Below are positions 9,112 through 18,499 of a stretch of DNA of 64,000 bases, one piece after another. The first letter of the stretch is position 1. Each line of letters opens with the position of its first letter. Location of the stretch: positions 434,001 to 498,000 of the forward strand of contig NZ_JACWZZ010000001.1 of the NCBI RefSeq assembly GCF_014698995.1, read 5' to 3'. This stretch comes from Hymenobacter duratus (GTDB lineage: Bacteria; Bacteroidota; Bacteroidia; Cytophagales; Hymenobacteraceae). The translations under genes and the position numbers were made by a program. The notes under the pieces were generated by a model. It was not told the origin of the DNA. It saw only the letters and a list, made by a program, of their open reading frames with translations, and made no database searches.

Positions 9112-9134
9112 TTGCAACGCAATTCGCTAGTAGC

Positions 9135-9170
9135 AAATGAGCAATGTCTGCAAGGCATTGCTCATTTTTC
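9135..9170 (+). terminator. Intrinsic terminator after the small lipoprotein gene
   Basis: Perfect 12-base arms at 9135-9146 and 9156-9167 (aaatgagcaatg and its complement) with a 9-base loop, followed by a short T-rich run. Confidence 0.75.
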
Positions 9171-9248
9171 ATTTTGGAGGCTGCGTAGTGCAGATAGGAC
9201 ACTGTTGTACCTTCGCACTCACCACTTATTCCCCCCAACTGGTTGCTT

Positions 9249-9761
9249 ATGACCATTCGCCGTGGCCGCGAGGCCGACTTGCCGCAGGTGCTGGCCCTGA
9301 TTCAGGAGTTGGCCGAGTATGAAAAGGCCCCGCACGAAGTCACGAATACGCTGGCGGATATGCAGCGCGACGGGTTCGGGCCGGAGCCGATTTTTAGCTT
9401 TTTCGTGGCCGAGGATGCGGCTTGCGTCATCATCGGTATTGCGCTCTACTACACTGCCTACTCCACTTGGAAGGGCCGGATGCTGTTCTTGGAAGATCTG
9501 GTGGTGACCGAAGCCCAGCGTGGCACCGGTCTGGGCCGTAAGCTTTTTGATGCCGTGGTGGCCGAAGCCCGCCGCACGGGCGCGCACCGCCTGAAGTGGC
9601 AGGTGCTGGAGTGGAACGAGCCGGCCATCGGCTTCTACAGAAAGCTGGGCGCTAACCTCGACCCTGAGTGGCACAACGGCAACCTCAGCAGCGAGCAGCT
9701 GCAGGCTTATCCGTGCGACCCTGTGGTGGAAGCAGTAGTAAAGGCCGATAGCCATTCGTAA
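9249..9761 (+). CDS. GNAT family N-acetyltransferase (diamine acetyltransferase-like)
   Basis: Acetyl-CoA-dependent N-acetyltransferase of 170 residues. The GNAT acetyl-CoA motif reads TEAQRGTGLGRKLF, preceded by the strand LEDLVV and followed by WNEPAIGFYRKLGA, a typical motif B. The segment YYTAYSTWKGRMLFLEDL resembles spermidine/spermine acetyltransferases, so polyamines or similar small amines are possible substrates. ATG at 9249 is preferred over a TTG two codons upstream. A -7-like TACCTTCG lies at 9208-9215. Confidence 0.9.
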   Translation: MTIRRGREADLPQVLALIQELAEYEKAPHEVTNTLADMQRDGFGPEPIFSFFVAEDAACVIIGIALYYTAYSTWKGRMLFLEDLVVTEAQRGTGLGRKLFDAVVAEARRTGAHRLKWQVLEWNEPAIGFYRKLGANLDPEWHNGNLSSEQLQAYPCDPVVEAVVKADSHS

Positions 9762-9768
9762 CTCTCGA

Positions 9769-9825
9769 CCTGGATTAAACTGCAACGGCTGCCCTACCAG
9801 GGCAGCCGTTGCAGTTTAATCCAGG
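9769..9825. terminator. Bidirectional terminator with 27-base perfect stem
   Basis: Arms 9769-9795 and 9799-9825 are perfectly complementary around a 3-base loop. The hairpin lies between the convergent acetyltransferase and DUF4286 genes. No long T-run flanks it, but A/T-rich bases lie inside the stem. The unusually long stem suggests a strong barrier in both directions. Confidence 0.75.
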
Positions 9826-9834
9826 TAAGGCAAG

Positions 9835-10137
9835 CTAGCCTACCACTTCCAGCATAGTGCGGAAAGAGGCGTAACGGCCACCAAAATGCTTTTCGATTTC
9901 GTGGCGTAAGGCAGGCGCCGCCACCTGCTGATACTCTTCCAGCTGCTCCAGGCTCACGCAGTAGTACTGCGCGGCATAGGTTATCCCATCGTCTTCCTCA
10001 TTGAGCAGGCGGCAAAGCTGGCTTTTGAGGAAAAAGCCGGTCGCCATTACTTCCGGCATGTGGGTGTCGCGCATGTAGGCTACCCACTGGTCGGCAATTT
10101 CCGGGTCGAGGCTGGTCGTGACGTTGTACAAAATCAT
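9835..10137 (-). CDS. DUF4286 family protein
   Basis: A 100-residue soluble protein beginning MILYNVTTSLDPEIADQW and containing the segment MRDTHMPEVMATGFF, both characteristic of DUF4286, a Bacteroidota family of unknown function with a ferredoxin-like appearance. The start at 10137 gives the conserved N-terminus; a 9-codon extension upstream is not family-like. It is transcribed toward the 27-base hairpin that separates it from the acetyltransferase gene. Confidence 0.85.
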   Translation of the reverse strand: MILYNVTTSLDPEIADQWVAYMRDTHMPEVMATGFFLKSQLCRLLNEEDDGITYAAQYYCVSLEQLEEYQQVAAPALRHEIEKHFGGRYASFRTMLEVVG

Positions 10138-10283
10138 AGGGCAAAGGAAAAGGCGAGTCCGCACCGGGGTGGTCGGTGTTCACCGGAATAGAAGGCACAG
10201 AAGCCTGAAAAGCCATATTGGCTATGCAAAGTTCGAAAATACAGCCGGATTCGCCGGGCTGGCTGGTGCCCGCGTGCGGTTGC

Positions 10284-10733
10284 CTATACGCGCAAATGGT
10301 CGAACTGGAAATCCTGGATACGGGCCTGAATGTCCTTGGAAGACAGCTTTTCCCGGATGGCGGCCTGCGTGAGGTCGGCCAATTCGGCATCACCCGCGAA
10401 ACGGAGCGCCAGAATCTGACTGAGCTCAAGCTGCATTTCCAGTGGGCGCAGGCTCTGGCCCGTCAGCTCGAAGTAGCGCTGGCGTACTTCCAGCCGGATA
10501 AGCCGGTCCTGTAGTCTCAGGGCATAGTGCTGGCGCAGCATCACCAGCACGCCCAGGCCCACCACGGCCAGCAGCATCACCGTAAACCACAGGCGCGAGT
10601 CCTCCGTGTCGTCGCCGGATACCGACACGTAGCGCCGGATACTGTACAGGGCCAGCACAAAGGCCGCGGGCAGCAGCACGAAGTGGTGCCAGGGGTAAAA
10701 CATAGGTTTGTTTTTGGTTGGTTGGTTGGCCAT
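10284..10733 (-). CDS. DUF6526 family membrane protein
   Basis: A 149-residue protein with two membrane helices close to the N-terminus (around YPWHHFVLLPAAFVLALYSI and LWFTVMLLAVVGLGVLVM) and a cytoplasmic helical tail. The pattern of two helices, then RLQDRLIRLEVRQRYFELTG and LRFAGDAEL, matches what I know as DUF6526; function unknown. The start MANQPTKNKP was chosen over one 19 codons upstream because it directly precedes the first helix. Confidence 0.8.
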   Translation of the reverse strand: MANQPTKNKPMFYPWHHFVLLPAAFVLALYSIRRYVSVSGDDTEDSRLWFTVMLLAVVGLGVLVMLRQHYALRLQDRLIRLEVRQRYFELTGQSLRPLEMQLELSQILALRFAGDAELADLTQAAIREKLSSKDIQARIQDFQFDHLRV

Positions 10734-10775
10734 CGGAGAGGGGGCAAAGTGGGTGGATAAAAAGGACTGTATGAA

Positions 10776-10804
10776 AAAAACTCCAGCCATCGGCTGGAGT
10801 TTTT
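10776..10804 (-). terminator. Intrinsic terminator hairpin
   Basis: Arms 10776-10788 and 10792-10804 (aaaaactccagcc and its complement, 3-base loop), with A- and T-runs at the ends, so it can work in both directions. It ends the minus-strand gene at 10834-11214 only if transcription reads leftward past its stop codon at 10834. Confidence 0.8.
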
Positions 10805-10833
10805 GGCAGTTTCAGGGGCTCGGAATGTGGCCG

Positions 10834-11214
10834 TTACACTTTGCTGGCCTTTTTAGCGTCGCGGGCTTTGCGCTTTTCATCACGCATGACTTTTTTGGCG
10901 GCACTTTCCTGGCGGCTGGCTTCTTTGGCTGAAGCCTGCTGGCGCTTCAATTCCATTTTCTGCTCTTTCATCTGGCGCTGCTGCTCGCGCATAGCGTTCT
11001 GCTGGTCTTTGATCTGCTCTTTGCTGGCATTGACGCTGCTGCGGGATGCGGCGCTCTGTTGCTTCTGAGCCTCCAGGGTGGCTTTGGCGTCGGCGGCGCG
11101 CTGCTGCTGCATCTGCAGCCGCATCTGCGTCGAGTCGACGGGCGTTTGGGCTTGCGCGTGGCGGCCACTCAGGGCGAGGGCGGCGACGGCCAATAGGGCG
11201 AGCAACTTTTTCAT
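10834..11214 (-). CDS. Secreted charged coiled-coil protein, unknown
   Basis: A 126-residue protein with a clear signal peptide (MKKLLALLAVAALALSGRHA, cleavage near AQA-QT). The rest is a highly charged helix rich in Gln, Lys, Glu and Arg, with segments such as QQNAMREQQRQMKEQKMELK, predicted to form a coiled coil. No family recognised. Lys/Arg richness at the C-terminus (RDEKRKARDAKKASKV) might let it bind acidic surfaces, but that is a guess. It has its own terminator. Confidence 0.7.
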   Translation of the reverse strand: MKKLLALLAVAALALSGRHAQAQTPVDSTQMRLQMQQQRAADAKATLEAQKQQSAASRSSVNASKEQIKDQQNAMREQQRQMKEQKMELKRQQASAKEASRQESAAKKVMRDEKRKARDAKKASKV

Positions 11215-11284
11215 AGAACAAGGCGGTGGCTAAAAGGCCATCCGCGCTTAATACGCGCCCCCAGGAGCTAAGTTAAGCCGGAGG

Positions 11285-12532
11285 CTATTCTTCAACGTAG
11301 TCGAGGTCTTTGCCGAAGCTTTCCGGTAGTGTACTCACGGCCCAGAAGGCAATCAGCAGCGACACGGCGCCCAGCACGGCGGCACTCCCGATAAGGCCCA
11401 ATGGACCGCGCATTGCCTGGAACAGCGGCACAAGCAGTACCACAGAACCCCGGGCAAAGTTAGGAGCAGTAGTAGCTACCGTAGCCCGAAGGTTGGTGCC
11501 AAACTGCTCGGCCGCAACCGTCACGAACAACGCCCAGAAGCCTACGGAAATACCCAGTACAAAGCACGCCACATAAAAAGCCGTGGGTGATGCTCCCGGT
11601 ATGGCAAACAGGTACACGGCCACCATCGCGCCGCAAAACACCAGAAACATCTGCAGCGCCCGGTTGCGGCTGCGCAGCAGCTGGCTGAGCGTGCCGCTGG
11701 CAAAGTCGCCGAACACCAGCCCGAAGTAGCACCAGAACACGCCCAGGCCAGCCGTAACGGGGCCGGTAATGCCCAGAGCGGCTCCAAACTCCGGGGCCAG
11801 CGTAATCAGGATGCCTACCACAAACCACAGCGGCACCCCAATCAGCAGGCACTTGGCATAGCGGACGAGGCGCGCACGGTTCGTGAACAGGGCCAGAAAG
11901 TTGCCGCGCTCCACGTCCGTCTTCTTGGTCTGCTCGAACATCCCCGACTCATACACCCCCACGCGCAACGCCAGCAGCGCCAGGCCCAGTCCGCCGCCCA
12001 CGAAATAGGCATTGCGCCAGCCAAATTCGGCGCCTACCCAATAGGCCAGCATAGCGCCGCTTACGCCTACTGTGGCCACTATCATGGTGCCGTAGCCGCG
12101 CTTTTCCTTGGGCAGCGTTTCCGACACCAGCGTGATACCCGCGCCCAGCTCCCCGGCCAGCCCGATACCGGCAATCAGGCGTAGCCACGCGTATTGCTCA
12201 ATGGTCTGCACAAAGCCGTTGGCGAGGTTGGCGAGGGAATAAATCAGAATAGAGCCGAACAGCACCGACAGACGGCCTTTTTTGTCGCCCAGAATACCCC
12301 ACAGTATGCCGCCCAGCAGCATGCCGCCCATCTGCATATTAATCAGGTACAGGCCCTGGCTGGTCACGGCTTCTTTGGCCGTGATACCCAGTTCGTTGAG
12401 GCTGTCAACGCGCACAATACTGAACAGAATCAGGTCGTAGATATCGACGAAATAGCCGAGGGCCGCCACCACAACGATGGCGCTCAGCAGACCGGTGGTT
12501 TTGGGAGTATAAGCGGTGGGCGTGGCAGGCAT
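11285..12532 (-). CDS. MFS transporter (metabolite:H+ symporter type)
   Basis: Twelve-helix major facilitator of 415 residues. The loop 2-3 signature appears as GILGDKKGRLSVLFGS, and the first helix YFVDIYDLILFSIVR carries the acidic pair typical of the aromatic-acid and dicarboxylate symporter families. RLIAGIGLAGELGAGITLVSE in helix 4-5 supports this. The start MPATPTAYTP gives a short cytoplasmic N-terminus; 13 upstream codons are open but unlikely. The substrate cannot be named. The gene stands alone. Confidence 0.88.
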   Translation of the reverse strand: MPATPTAYTPKTTGLLSAIVVVAALGYFVDIYDLILFSIVRVDSLNELGITAKEAVTSQGLYLINMQMGGMLLGGILWGILGDKKGRLSVLFGSILIYSLANLANGFVQTIEQYAWLRLIAGIGLAGELGAGITLVSETLPKEKRGYGTMIVATVGVSGAMLAYWVGAEFGWRNAYFVGGGLGLALLALRVGVYESGMFEQTKKTDVERGNFLALFTNRARLVRYAKCLLIGVPLWFVVGILITLAPEFGAALGITGPVTAGLGVFWCYFGLVFGDFASGTLSQLLRSRNRALQMFLVFCGAMVAVYLFAIPGASPTAFYVACFVLGISVGFWALFVTVAAEQFGTNLRATVATTAPNFARGSVVLLVPLFQAMRGPLGLIGSAAVLGAVSLLIAFWAVSTLPESFGKDLDYVEE

Positions 12533-12658
12533 AAAGTGCGGGGCAAGAATTGACAGGCGCAGATTACGCAAATTTTCAACACGCCCCGCACCTGCTGCTC
12601 TGGTTAACTCTGCGCCAGAATACCCAGAGATACTAACGTGAACTACTGCGCTTATCGG

Positions 12659-15106
12659 CTACCTGAAGCTGAGCGGCACCACCAGCTTCACGCTCAGGCT
12701 GCGGCCCATATTGAACACGCCCACACGGCCGGTAGCATAGTTGACGGCCGTGTATTTCAGACGGCTCAAATGGTTTTGGTAGCCCACATCAAACAGATTA
12801 TTGGCCGCCAGATACAGGGAAAACAATGTTTTCTCCGAGCGGCTCACGATGTCGGTGCCGACTCCGGCGTTTACCAGCGTGTAGGCCGGCGTGCTGGTTT
12901 CGGTGTCAAACGCGGAGAAGATGCGGCTTTGCGCGAAGTTGTGTTCCAGCGTAGCCCGGGCGTAGAGGTTGTGTAGGCGCGAGCGGCCCACCTTCCGGAA
13001 GTTCACCCGCAGCTCCGACTGCAGCCGGTCGGCGGGAATGAAGGGCAGGTATTGCTGGCCTTCGGGCTGATCAAACTCGATGGCGCGCACCATGGAAAAC
13101 GAGTTTTCGAAATGCAGCCAATCGAGGGGGTGGGGGTGAAGGTCGAGGCTGATTTCGCCGCCAGCCAGCCGCGCGTCGCCCTGCCCGTAGCGGAACACCC
13201 GGTCCCCGTCGGTGCTGAGCGAGTCGGAGCCGTCGGCGGCGGCAATACGGCGCGGGAAGATGTAGTTGCTGATACGGTTGCGGAACACATCCACCGTGAG
13301 GCCCACGTGCTCCGACGTGAAAGCCACGCCGCCATCCAGCTGAAAGCTGGTTTCCGGGGTCAGGCCCGGCTCACCCAGCTCGTAGCGCGTGGTGCCTTCG
13401 TGCACGCCGTTCGAGCCCAGCTCGGCAATATTGGGTGCCCGGAAGCCGCGGGCCATGTTGGCCTTCACCAGCCACTTCTCGCTGATGTTGTAGGTGCCGC
13501 CTATGCTGCCGCTCACGCTCCGAAACGTGCTTCGGAACCCCGCAAACTTCTCTTCCCCGAAGCCAGCCGGCACGGGCTGATCGTCGGCATCCAGAAACAG
13601 GGCGTCGGCCTTGATGCGGCGGATGTCGTAGCGTAAGCCGCCGCTCAGATCCAGCTTGCCGAAGCTCTTTTTCGTGACGGCAAACACACCCCCATCCAAC
13701 AGTCGGTAAGCCGGAATCAGAAATTCGACACCCTTGTTCTGGTTTTGCTGCTGCATGCCGCTCACCCCGGCCGTGGTATGCCAGCCATTTAGTTCGGGCA
13801 GAAACCAGCGCAGCGCATAATCGACGGTGCGCAACTGGAAAAACAACGAATTTTCGTCGGAATCCAGCGGATTGCCGAACTCCCGGCGCAGGTTTTGCTG
13901 CCAGCCTACGTTCAGCGTAAGGCGGTGCTGGCCCAGCACAAAGTTGTTGTCGAGGCCGAGGCGCAGGTGGTTGATTTGCTGCCGTGGCACATCGAGGCCG
14001 TAGCCGGAAAAGCCGCGGCCGCGCACCAGTTCCTCGTTTCCTAAGCTGTTCGTTCTCACAAAGCCTCCTGACAGCGAGTCTCGCTCGCCCTCAATCAGCC
14101 CCAACTCCTGATTGAAGCTGTTGAAGGTGAGGTGCGTATAGCCCCAGTTTTTGTTCAGGCCCACGTAGCCGCTGCCGTTCAGCTCCCGGAAACCCGAGTT
14201 GTACACGCGCCCGTCGTAGCGGTTGCGGTAGTCGGCGGCTGCCTTGCCCGAGCCGCGCACCAGCCAGTTGAAGCCGTTGAGGTTGCCGGCATTCATCACC
14301 GAGTAGCCCTGCTGGTAGTTGTTGGTCTGGTAGTTGGCCGCCACCGAGCCGATAATGCGGCCATCTTCCACGGGCTCAGCAGGCAAAAAGTTGATGACGC
14401 CGGCCAGCCCGTCGGAGCCGTAGAGCAGGGAGCCTGGCCCCTTGATGATTTCGGCCCGGTCGATGCTGTACTCATCTATTTCGATGCCGTGCTCGTCGCC
14501 CCACTGCTGGCCCTCCTGCTTGGCGCCGTTGTTGAGCGTGATAACCCGGTTGGCGCCCAATCCGCGAATAATTGGCTTGCTGATGGCAGCACCCGTTGTA
14601 ATCTGGTTGAGGCCAGGCGTGTGGGCAATGGCATCTACGGCATTGGTAGCCGCTGCCTGGCGCAGCCGCGTCTGGTCTACCACGCTGGTCGGGATGGGCG
14701 AGCGGCGCATCTCCGTGCTGGCTGATACGCCCGTAACCACCACCTGCCCGATTTCGGTGGCGGCCGGTGCCAGCGCCACTTCCAGCGGCTGGCCCGCGCC
14801 AGTATCCACGGTGCGCACCACCGTGGTGTAGCCCAGAAAGCGCACCTGCATCAGAAAGCGCCCATTGGGGAGGTTGAGGAAGCGAAAATTACCGTCGGCA
14901 TCGGCCGTGCTGGCCTGCCGCAAATCGGGGAAAACGATGGTGGCACCTGCCAATGCCTCGCCGGTAGCGGCATCCGTGACGCGGCCCGTAACGGGTGCCG
15001 CGTTGGGGGCGGTGCGCGCCGGGCGGGCGGGTGTACCAGGGGAGGTTTGGGCCAGCGTGCTGCCGGTCATCAGGAGCAAACCGGCAGAAAGAAGAAATCG
15101 GGACAT
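12659..15106 (-). CDS. TonB-dependent receptor, last gene of a putative metal-uptake cluster
   Basis: Outer-membrane receptor of 815 residues. A signal peptide (MSRFLLSAGLLLMTGSTLAQ) is followed by a CarboxypepD_reg domain (APVTGRVTDAATGEALAGAT), a plug with KPIIRGLGANRVITLNNGAK and EGQQWGDEHGIEID, and a C-terminal barrel. These plug motifs occur in receptors I associate with metal (for example ZnuD-like) or haem uptake. The start at 15106 was chosen for its signal peptide; the frame is open 60 codons further. It shares strand and likely function with the lipoprotein at 15287 and the receptor at 15964. The C-terminus ends in LVVPLSFR rather than a final aromatic residue. Confidence 0.88.
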   Translation of the reverse strand: MSRFLLSAGLLLMTGSTLAQTSPGTPARPARTAPNAAPVTGRVTDAATGEALAGATIVFPDLRQASTADADGNFRFLNLPNGRFLMQVRFLGYTTVVRTVDTGAGQPLEVALAPAATEIGQVVVTGVSASTEMRRSPIPTSVVDQTRLRQAAATNAVDAIAHTPGLNQITTGAAISKPIIRGLGANRVITLNNGAKQEGQQWGDEHGIEIDEYSIDRAEIIKGPGSLLYGSDGLAGVINFLPAEPVEDGRIIGSVAANYQTNNYQQGYSVMNAGNLNGFNWLVRGSGKAAADYRNRYDGRVYNSGFRELNGSGYVGLNKNWGYTHLTFNSFNQELGLIEGERDSLSGGFVRTNSLGNEELVRGRGFSGYGLDVPRQQINHLRLGLDNNFVLGQHRLTLNVGWQQNLRREFGNPLDSDENSLFFQLRTVDYALRWFLPELNGWHTTAGVSGMQQQNQNKGVEFLIPAYRLLDGGVFAVTKKSFGKLDLSGGLRYDIRRIKADALFLDADDQPVPAGFGEEKFAGFRSTFRSVSGSIGGTYNISEKWLVKANMARGFRAPNIAELGSNGVHEGTTRYELGEPGLTPETSFQLDGGVAFTSEHVGLTVDVFRNRISNYIFPRRIAAADGSDSLSTDGDRVFRYGQGDARLAGGEISLDLHPHPLDWLHFENSFSMVRAIEFDQPEGQQYLPFIPADRLQSELRVNFRKVGRSRLHNLYARATLEHNFAQSRIFSAFDTETSTPAYTLVNAGVGTDIVSRSEKTLFSLYLAANNLFDVGYQNHLSRLKYTAVNYATGRVGVFNMGRSLSVKLVVPLSFR

Positions 15107-15286
15107 AGAGGCGAAGTGCGCGGAAGCCGATAAACGGCTGGTAGGGCGAAAAGGCTGCATAAAGGGCCGAAACGAAAGAAAACACCGGCCAGTGGCCGGT
15201 GCCTTCCCGAACATTCTCCACAACCAACCGGGAGAACAGGGGAAGAGCCGTTTGCAGACAGCCCTTCCCAACTCACTCAAACTCAA

Positions 15287-15856
15287 TTAGCGGACGGCGG
15301 TAGGGAACGTCACTTCCACATCAGTGTCGCCGGGCGTGGCAGTGCCGTTTTTGGTGCCGGGCTGGTGGCGCAGCATTATTTTCAGACTGCCGGTGGTGCT
15401 GGTGGCATTGGCGGTGCCTGTCACGGCCTGCGTGGCAAGACCAATCGGCAGATTGTTCTTGTCCTTGTCAGTAGCTGTGATAGTCAGGTTGACACCCGCC
15501 GGGGCGAAGACAAACAGATGCTCGTCGCCCTCCTCCTGAATCTCGGCCGTAATGTTTTCCGCCGGAGTTTTCGTTTCGTCCAACAGCGTGAGGGTGCCGG
15601 TATAGGTGGTGTTGGGAGCCAGCGTGAGTGTGGCGGGTGTAATCGTAGCGGGTGTGCTTCCGTCGCCGTCCGGGTCGCGGTACTGGATGGAAACGGGCGT
15701 GCCACCACCCTGCGGCGTTAGGGTGTAGGTGACGGTAGTAATCTGCTCGTTGTCAGCATCGGGCTTGGGGTCTTCGCTGTCGTCTTTGCAGGCCGAGAAC
15801 AAAGGCGCGGCCACCAGCAGGGCCAGCATAGACTTGGTAAGCAGGAGGTTTTTCAT
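15287..15856 (-). CDS. Lipoprotein of a TonB-associated family
   Basis: A 189-residue lipoprotein (lipobox PLFSAC). Segments such as TLTPQGGGTPVSIQYRDPDG, LAPNTTYTGTLTLLDE and IQEEGDEHLFVF recur in Bacteroidota lipoproteins that accompany TonB receptors; I recall some carrying the database name 'type 1 periplasmic binding fold superfamily protein'. It probably sits on the outer membrane or in the periplasm and hands a ligand to or from the receptors. It lies between the two receptors on the same strand. MKNLLLTK was chosen as start over one 17 codons upstream because it gives a clean lipoprotein signal. Confidence 0.75.
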   Translation of the reverse strand: MKNLLLTKSMLALLVAAPLFSACKDDSEDPKPDADNEQITTVTYTLTPQGGGTPVSIQYRDPDGDGSTPATITPATLTLAPNTTYTGTLTLLDETKTPAENITAEIQEEGDEHLFVFAPAGVNLTITATDKDKNNLPIGLATQAVTGTANATSTTGSLKIMLRHQPGTKNGTATPGDTDVEVTFPTAVR

Positions 15857-15963
15857 GGTACAGGAAAAGGGGGTAAACAGTAAGAAAATTGCTGTGTTCT
15901 TCTTCATACTTGTCGCAGGCCGTGACTACAGTGGCCATAGTCAGGCCGAGCAGCGCAAGGAGA

Positions 15964-18354
15964 TTAAAAGCTGACTCGTAGGCGCAGTGTCACGTTGCGG
16001 CCCATTTCGTCAGTGAAGTAGCGGTACCGATTCAGGTAGTCGCGGTACCGCTGATTGAGTAGGTTGGCACCTGCCACACTTATTTCCAGGGGCTGGCCGC
16101 CCCAGCGCAGTGTGCCGCCCAGCTCCATATTCAGGAGGCCGTAGCCGGGAGGCGGAAGTAGCAGGTCGCGGGCTTCGTAGTTGTTGGGCACGCGGGTCTG
16201 GCGCGCCACTGCCACTCCACCGAGCTGCGCATACCGGTTCTGGAAACGGCTGGTGGCGTTGGCATTGGGCCAGTCGTAGCGCACGGTAGCCTCAGCCCGG
16301 TCGGCGGGCATCAGAATTTGCCATTCATCAGCGCGCGTGTCGCGGGTGCGTACCACCGAGCCTTTCAGGCCCAATAGCCACTGCGGAGCCAGCTGGTAGG
16401 AGCTGCTCAGGTCCAGGCCGCGGAACGTGGCATCGGTCTGCAGGTATTGCCAGCTGATGTGGGCCCCCCGAATGGTTTGCACCAGCGGCAGTAGCGGCAC
16501 CTGATAGATAAAGCCGGCAATGCGGTTCTGGTACAAGGTCAGCTCGCCGTTGAAACGCGGGTTGTTGTGCCAGGTAGCCGTAATGCCGACGTTCAGAGCG
16601 GTTTCGGGCGTCAGAGGCGCGTTGCCGGGTACCAGGTCGTTTCCCAGCTCATACATGCCGTTGTGCACTCCGTCGCTGAACCGCTCATTGGCCGCCGGCG
16701 CGCGGCGGGTCAGGCCGGTAGTCAGGCTGAGAGTAAGGTGCGTCGAAGGATCGAAGGTGGCACCCAGCGAAGCAGCCGGCGTGGCGTACCGAAACCGGCT
16801 CCGTTCCACGAAAAACACGCCTGTCGAGTCCCGGTCGCCCCGCCGTACGGCCAGGTCGCGGTAGTCGAGGCGCAGGCCGCCTTCCAGCAACCATCGGCCC
16901 TGCTGCCATTTCTCTACCACAAAAGCGCCGGCTATCTGGTTGGTGTAGAACGGAATAAACTGCCGGCTGCCATCGGCGTAGCGGTTGGCCTGGTAGGTGC
17001 CTGCCAGCCCAATGCTGCCCGTAAACTGGTGCCAGGGTTTGTGCTCCCACAGCAGCTCACCGGTGGTGGTGCGGTTGGTGTAGCTCAGTTCGGGCTTGCC
17101 GGCGGCGGCCCGGCTGTCGTTGCGGGGCCGGGACTTGTCGTACTCGTCGCGGAAGTCGAGCTGCTGGCTGAGCGTGAGCTGCAGGCGGCCGGCATTTCCG
17201 GTGCGCACGAACCCTGTGAGCTTGCCTATATCGTGGCGCACCTGCTGATACGCCCGGTCGATGACGTAGCTGAAGCCGGTGGTTTCCAGTGGCCTGTCCC
17301 GACCCACGGCCAGCAGCAAATCGGACTGGTTGCCGGCGTGCGCGGCCGGCAGAATCCCAATCCGGGTGTTGAACTGGCTGTAGAATACCTCCACGCCGTA
17401 TGTGTCCTTACGCCAGCCCACGGCTCCCGCCATGTTGTGTTCCTCAAACCCGGAGTTTTTCAGGTAGTAGCCCGGCGCGCGCATGGTGCCGGCCTTCCGA
17501 AAGGTGCCCTGCGCCCGCCAACTCAGGGCCGGCAGCTTGCGCAGGTTTCCGTCCAGCGTGCCCGAAACGGCACCCAGACCGTTGTTGCTCATGCCCACCA
17601 GGTTCAGTTCGCCGCCTATTCCTGCCGAGTCGCGGAGCGGTTTGGGCTCTACCAGCACCACGCCCCCAATGGCATCGGAGCCGTAGCGCACACTGGCCGC
17701 GCCCTTCACCACTGTAAGCCGTGAGGCAATGAACGGGTCGATTTCCGGGCCGTGCTCTACGCCCCACTGCTGCCCTTCCTGCCGCACCCCGTTGTTGAGA
17801 ATAGTTACGCGGTTAGAATGCAGCCCATGAATCATGGGCTTGAAGATGCCGGGCCCGGTCTGAATAGCTGCAACGCCACTCACGCGTTGCAACGCTTCGC
17901 CTAGTGCCTGGCCGCGGGTTTGCTGCAACTCCTGGCCGGTTATAGTGGCAGTGGTTTGGGTGGTTGGCGCGGCCATTCGTTCGCCCCGCACTACCGCGCC
18001 ACGTAACATCACGGCATCCGGATGCAGCCGGAAGTCCCGCTCGGCTGAGCTGGTCAGGCGCAGGTCGGCGGTTTCGGGAGCATAGCCCACGAACCTGACC
18101 TGCAGATGGTAGGTGCCCGCGCACAGCTGCAGGTGGTAATGGCCATCAACATCGGACTGAGTGGCTTGCTGCGTTTCGAGCACCACGATGGTCGCGCCGG
18201 GCAAAGCAGCCTGCGACTCGTGGTCGGCCACACGTCCACTGATGGTCAGGGTGCAGGAAGGCTGCGCCCACGCCGGCAGGCCCACTCCCAGCAGGAGGAT
18301 AGCCATGAGCCAACGCCACGCCGCCTCCGGAGCACCCGGAACACGGAAAAGCAT
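15964..18354 (-). CDS. TonB-dependent receptor, putative metal-uptake cluster
   Basis: Outer-membrane receptor of 796 residues with CarboxypepD_reg domain (CTLTISGRVADHESQAALPG), plug (KPMIHGLHSNRVTILNNGVR, then EGQQWGVEHGPEIDPF and VRYGSDAIGGVVLVEP) and a barrel ending in the terminal Phe of VTLRLRVSF. Its plug closely resembles that of the receptor at 12659, so the two probably handle related ligands. Start codons at 18354 (MLFRVPG) and about 16 codons later (MAILLLGVGLPAWA) are both possible; the later one gives the neater signal peptide. It follows the His-rich small protein at 18500-18841 on the same strand, which suggests a divalent metal. Confidence 0.88.
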   Translation of the reverse strand: MLFRVPGAPEAAWRWLMAILLLGVGLPAWAQPSCTLTISGRVADHESQAALPGATIVVLETQQATQSDVDGHYHLQLCAGTYHLQVRFVGYAPETADLRLTSSAERDFRLHPDAVMLRGAVVRGERMAAPTTQTTATITGQELQQTRGQALGEALQRVSGVAAIQTGPGIFKPMIHGLHSNRVTILNNGVRQEGQQWGVEHGPEIDPFIASRLTVVKGAASVRYGSDAIGGVVLVEPKPLRDSAGIGGELNLVGMSNNGLGAVSGTLDGNLRKLPALSWRAQGTFRKAGTMRAPGYYLKNSGFEEHNMAGAVGWRKDTYGVEVFYSQFNTRIGILPAAHAGNQSDLLLAVGRDRPLETTGFSYVIDRAYQQVRHDIGKLTGFVRTGNAGRLQLTLSQQLDFRDEYDKSRPRNDSRAAAGKPELSYTNRTTTGELLWEHKPWHQFTGSIGLAGTYQANRYADGSRQFIPFYTNQIAGAFVVEKWQQGRWLLEGGLRLDYRDLAVRRGDRDSTGVFFVERSRFRYATPAASLGATFDPSTHLTLSLTTGLTRRAPAANERFSDGVHNGMYELGNDLVPGNAPLTPETALNVGITATWHNNPRFNGELTLYQNRIAGFIYQVPLLPLVQTIRGAHISWQYLQTDATFRGLDLSSSYQLAPQWLLGLKGSVVRTRDTRADEWQILMPADRAEATVRYDWPNANATSRFQNRYAQLGGVAVARQTRVPNNYEARDLLLPPPGYGLLNMELGGTLRWGGQPLEISVAGANLLNQRYRDYLNRYRYFTDEMGRNVTLRLRVSF

Positions 18355-18499
18355 AGAAAAAGAGGAAGAAGCCGTAGAAACTAAACCGGCCGCCAAGACT
18401 CCTGCAGTGCAAAGAGTTCCCGAAGAATCGTCCTGCTACACGCAGGAATCAGGCTTCGGCAGGCAACGCCGAAGCCGCCATAGGCAGCCACACGTGGGT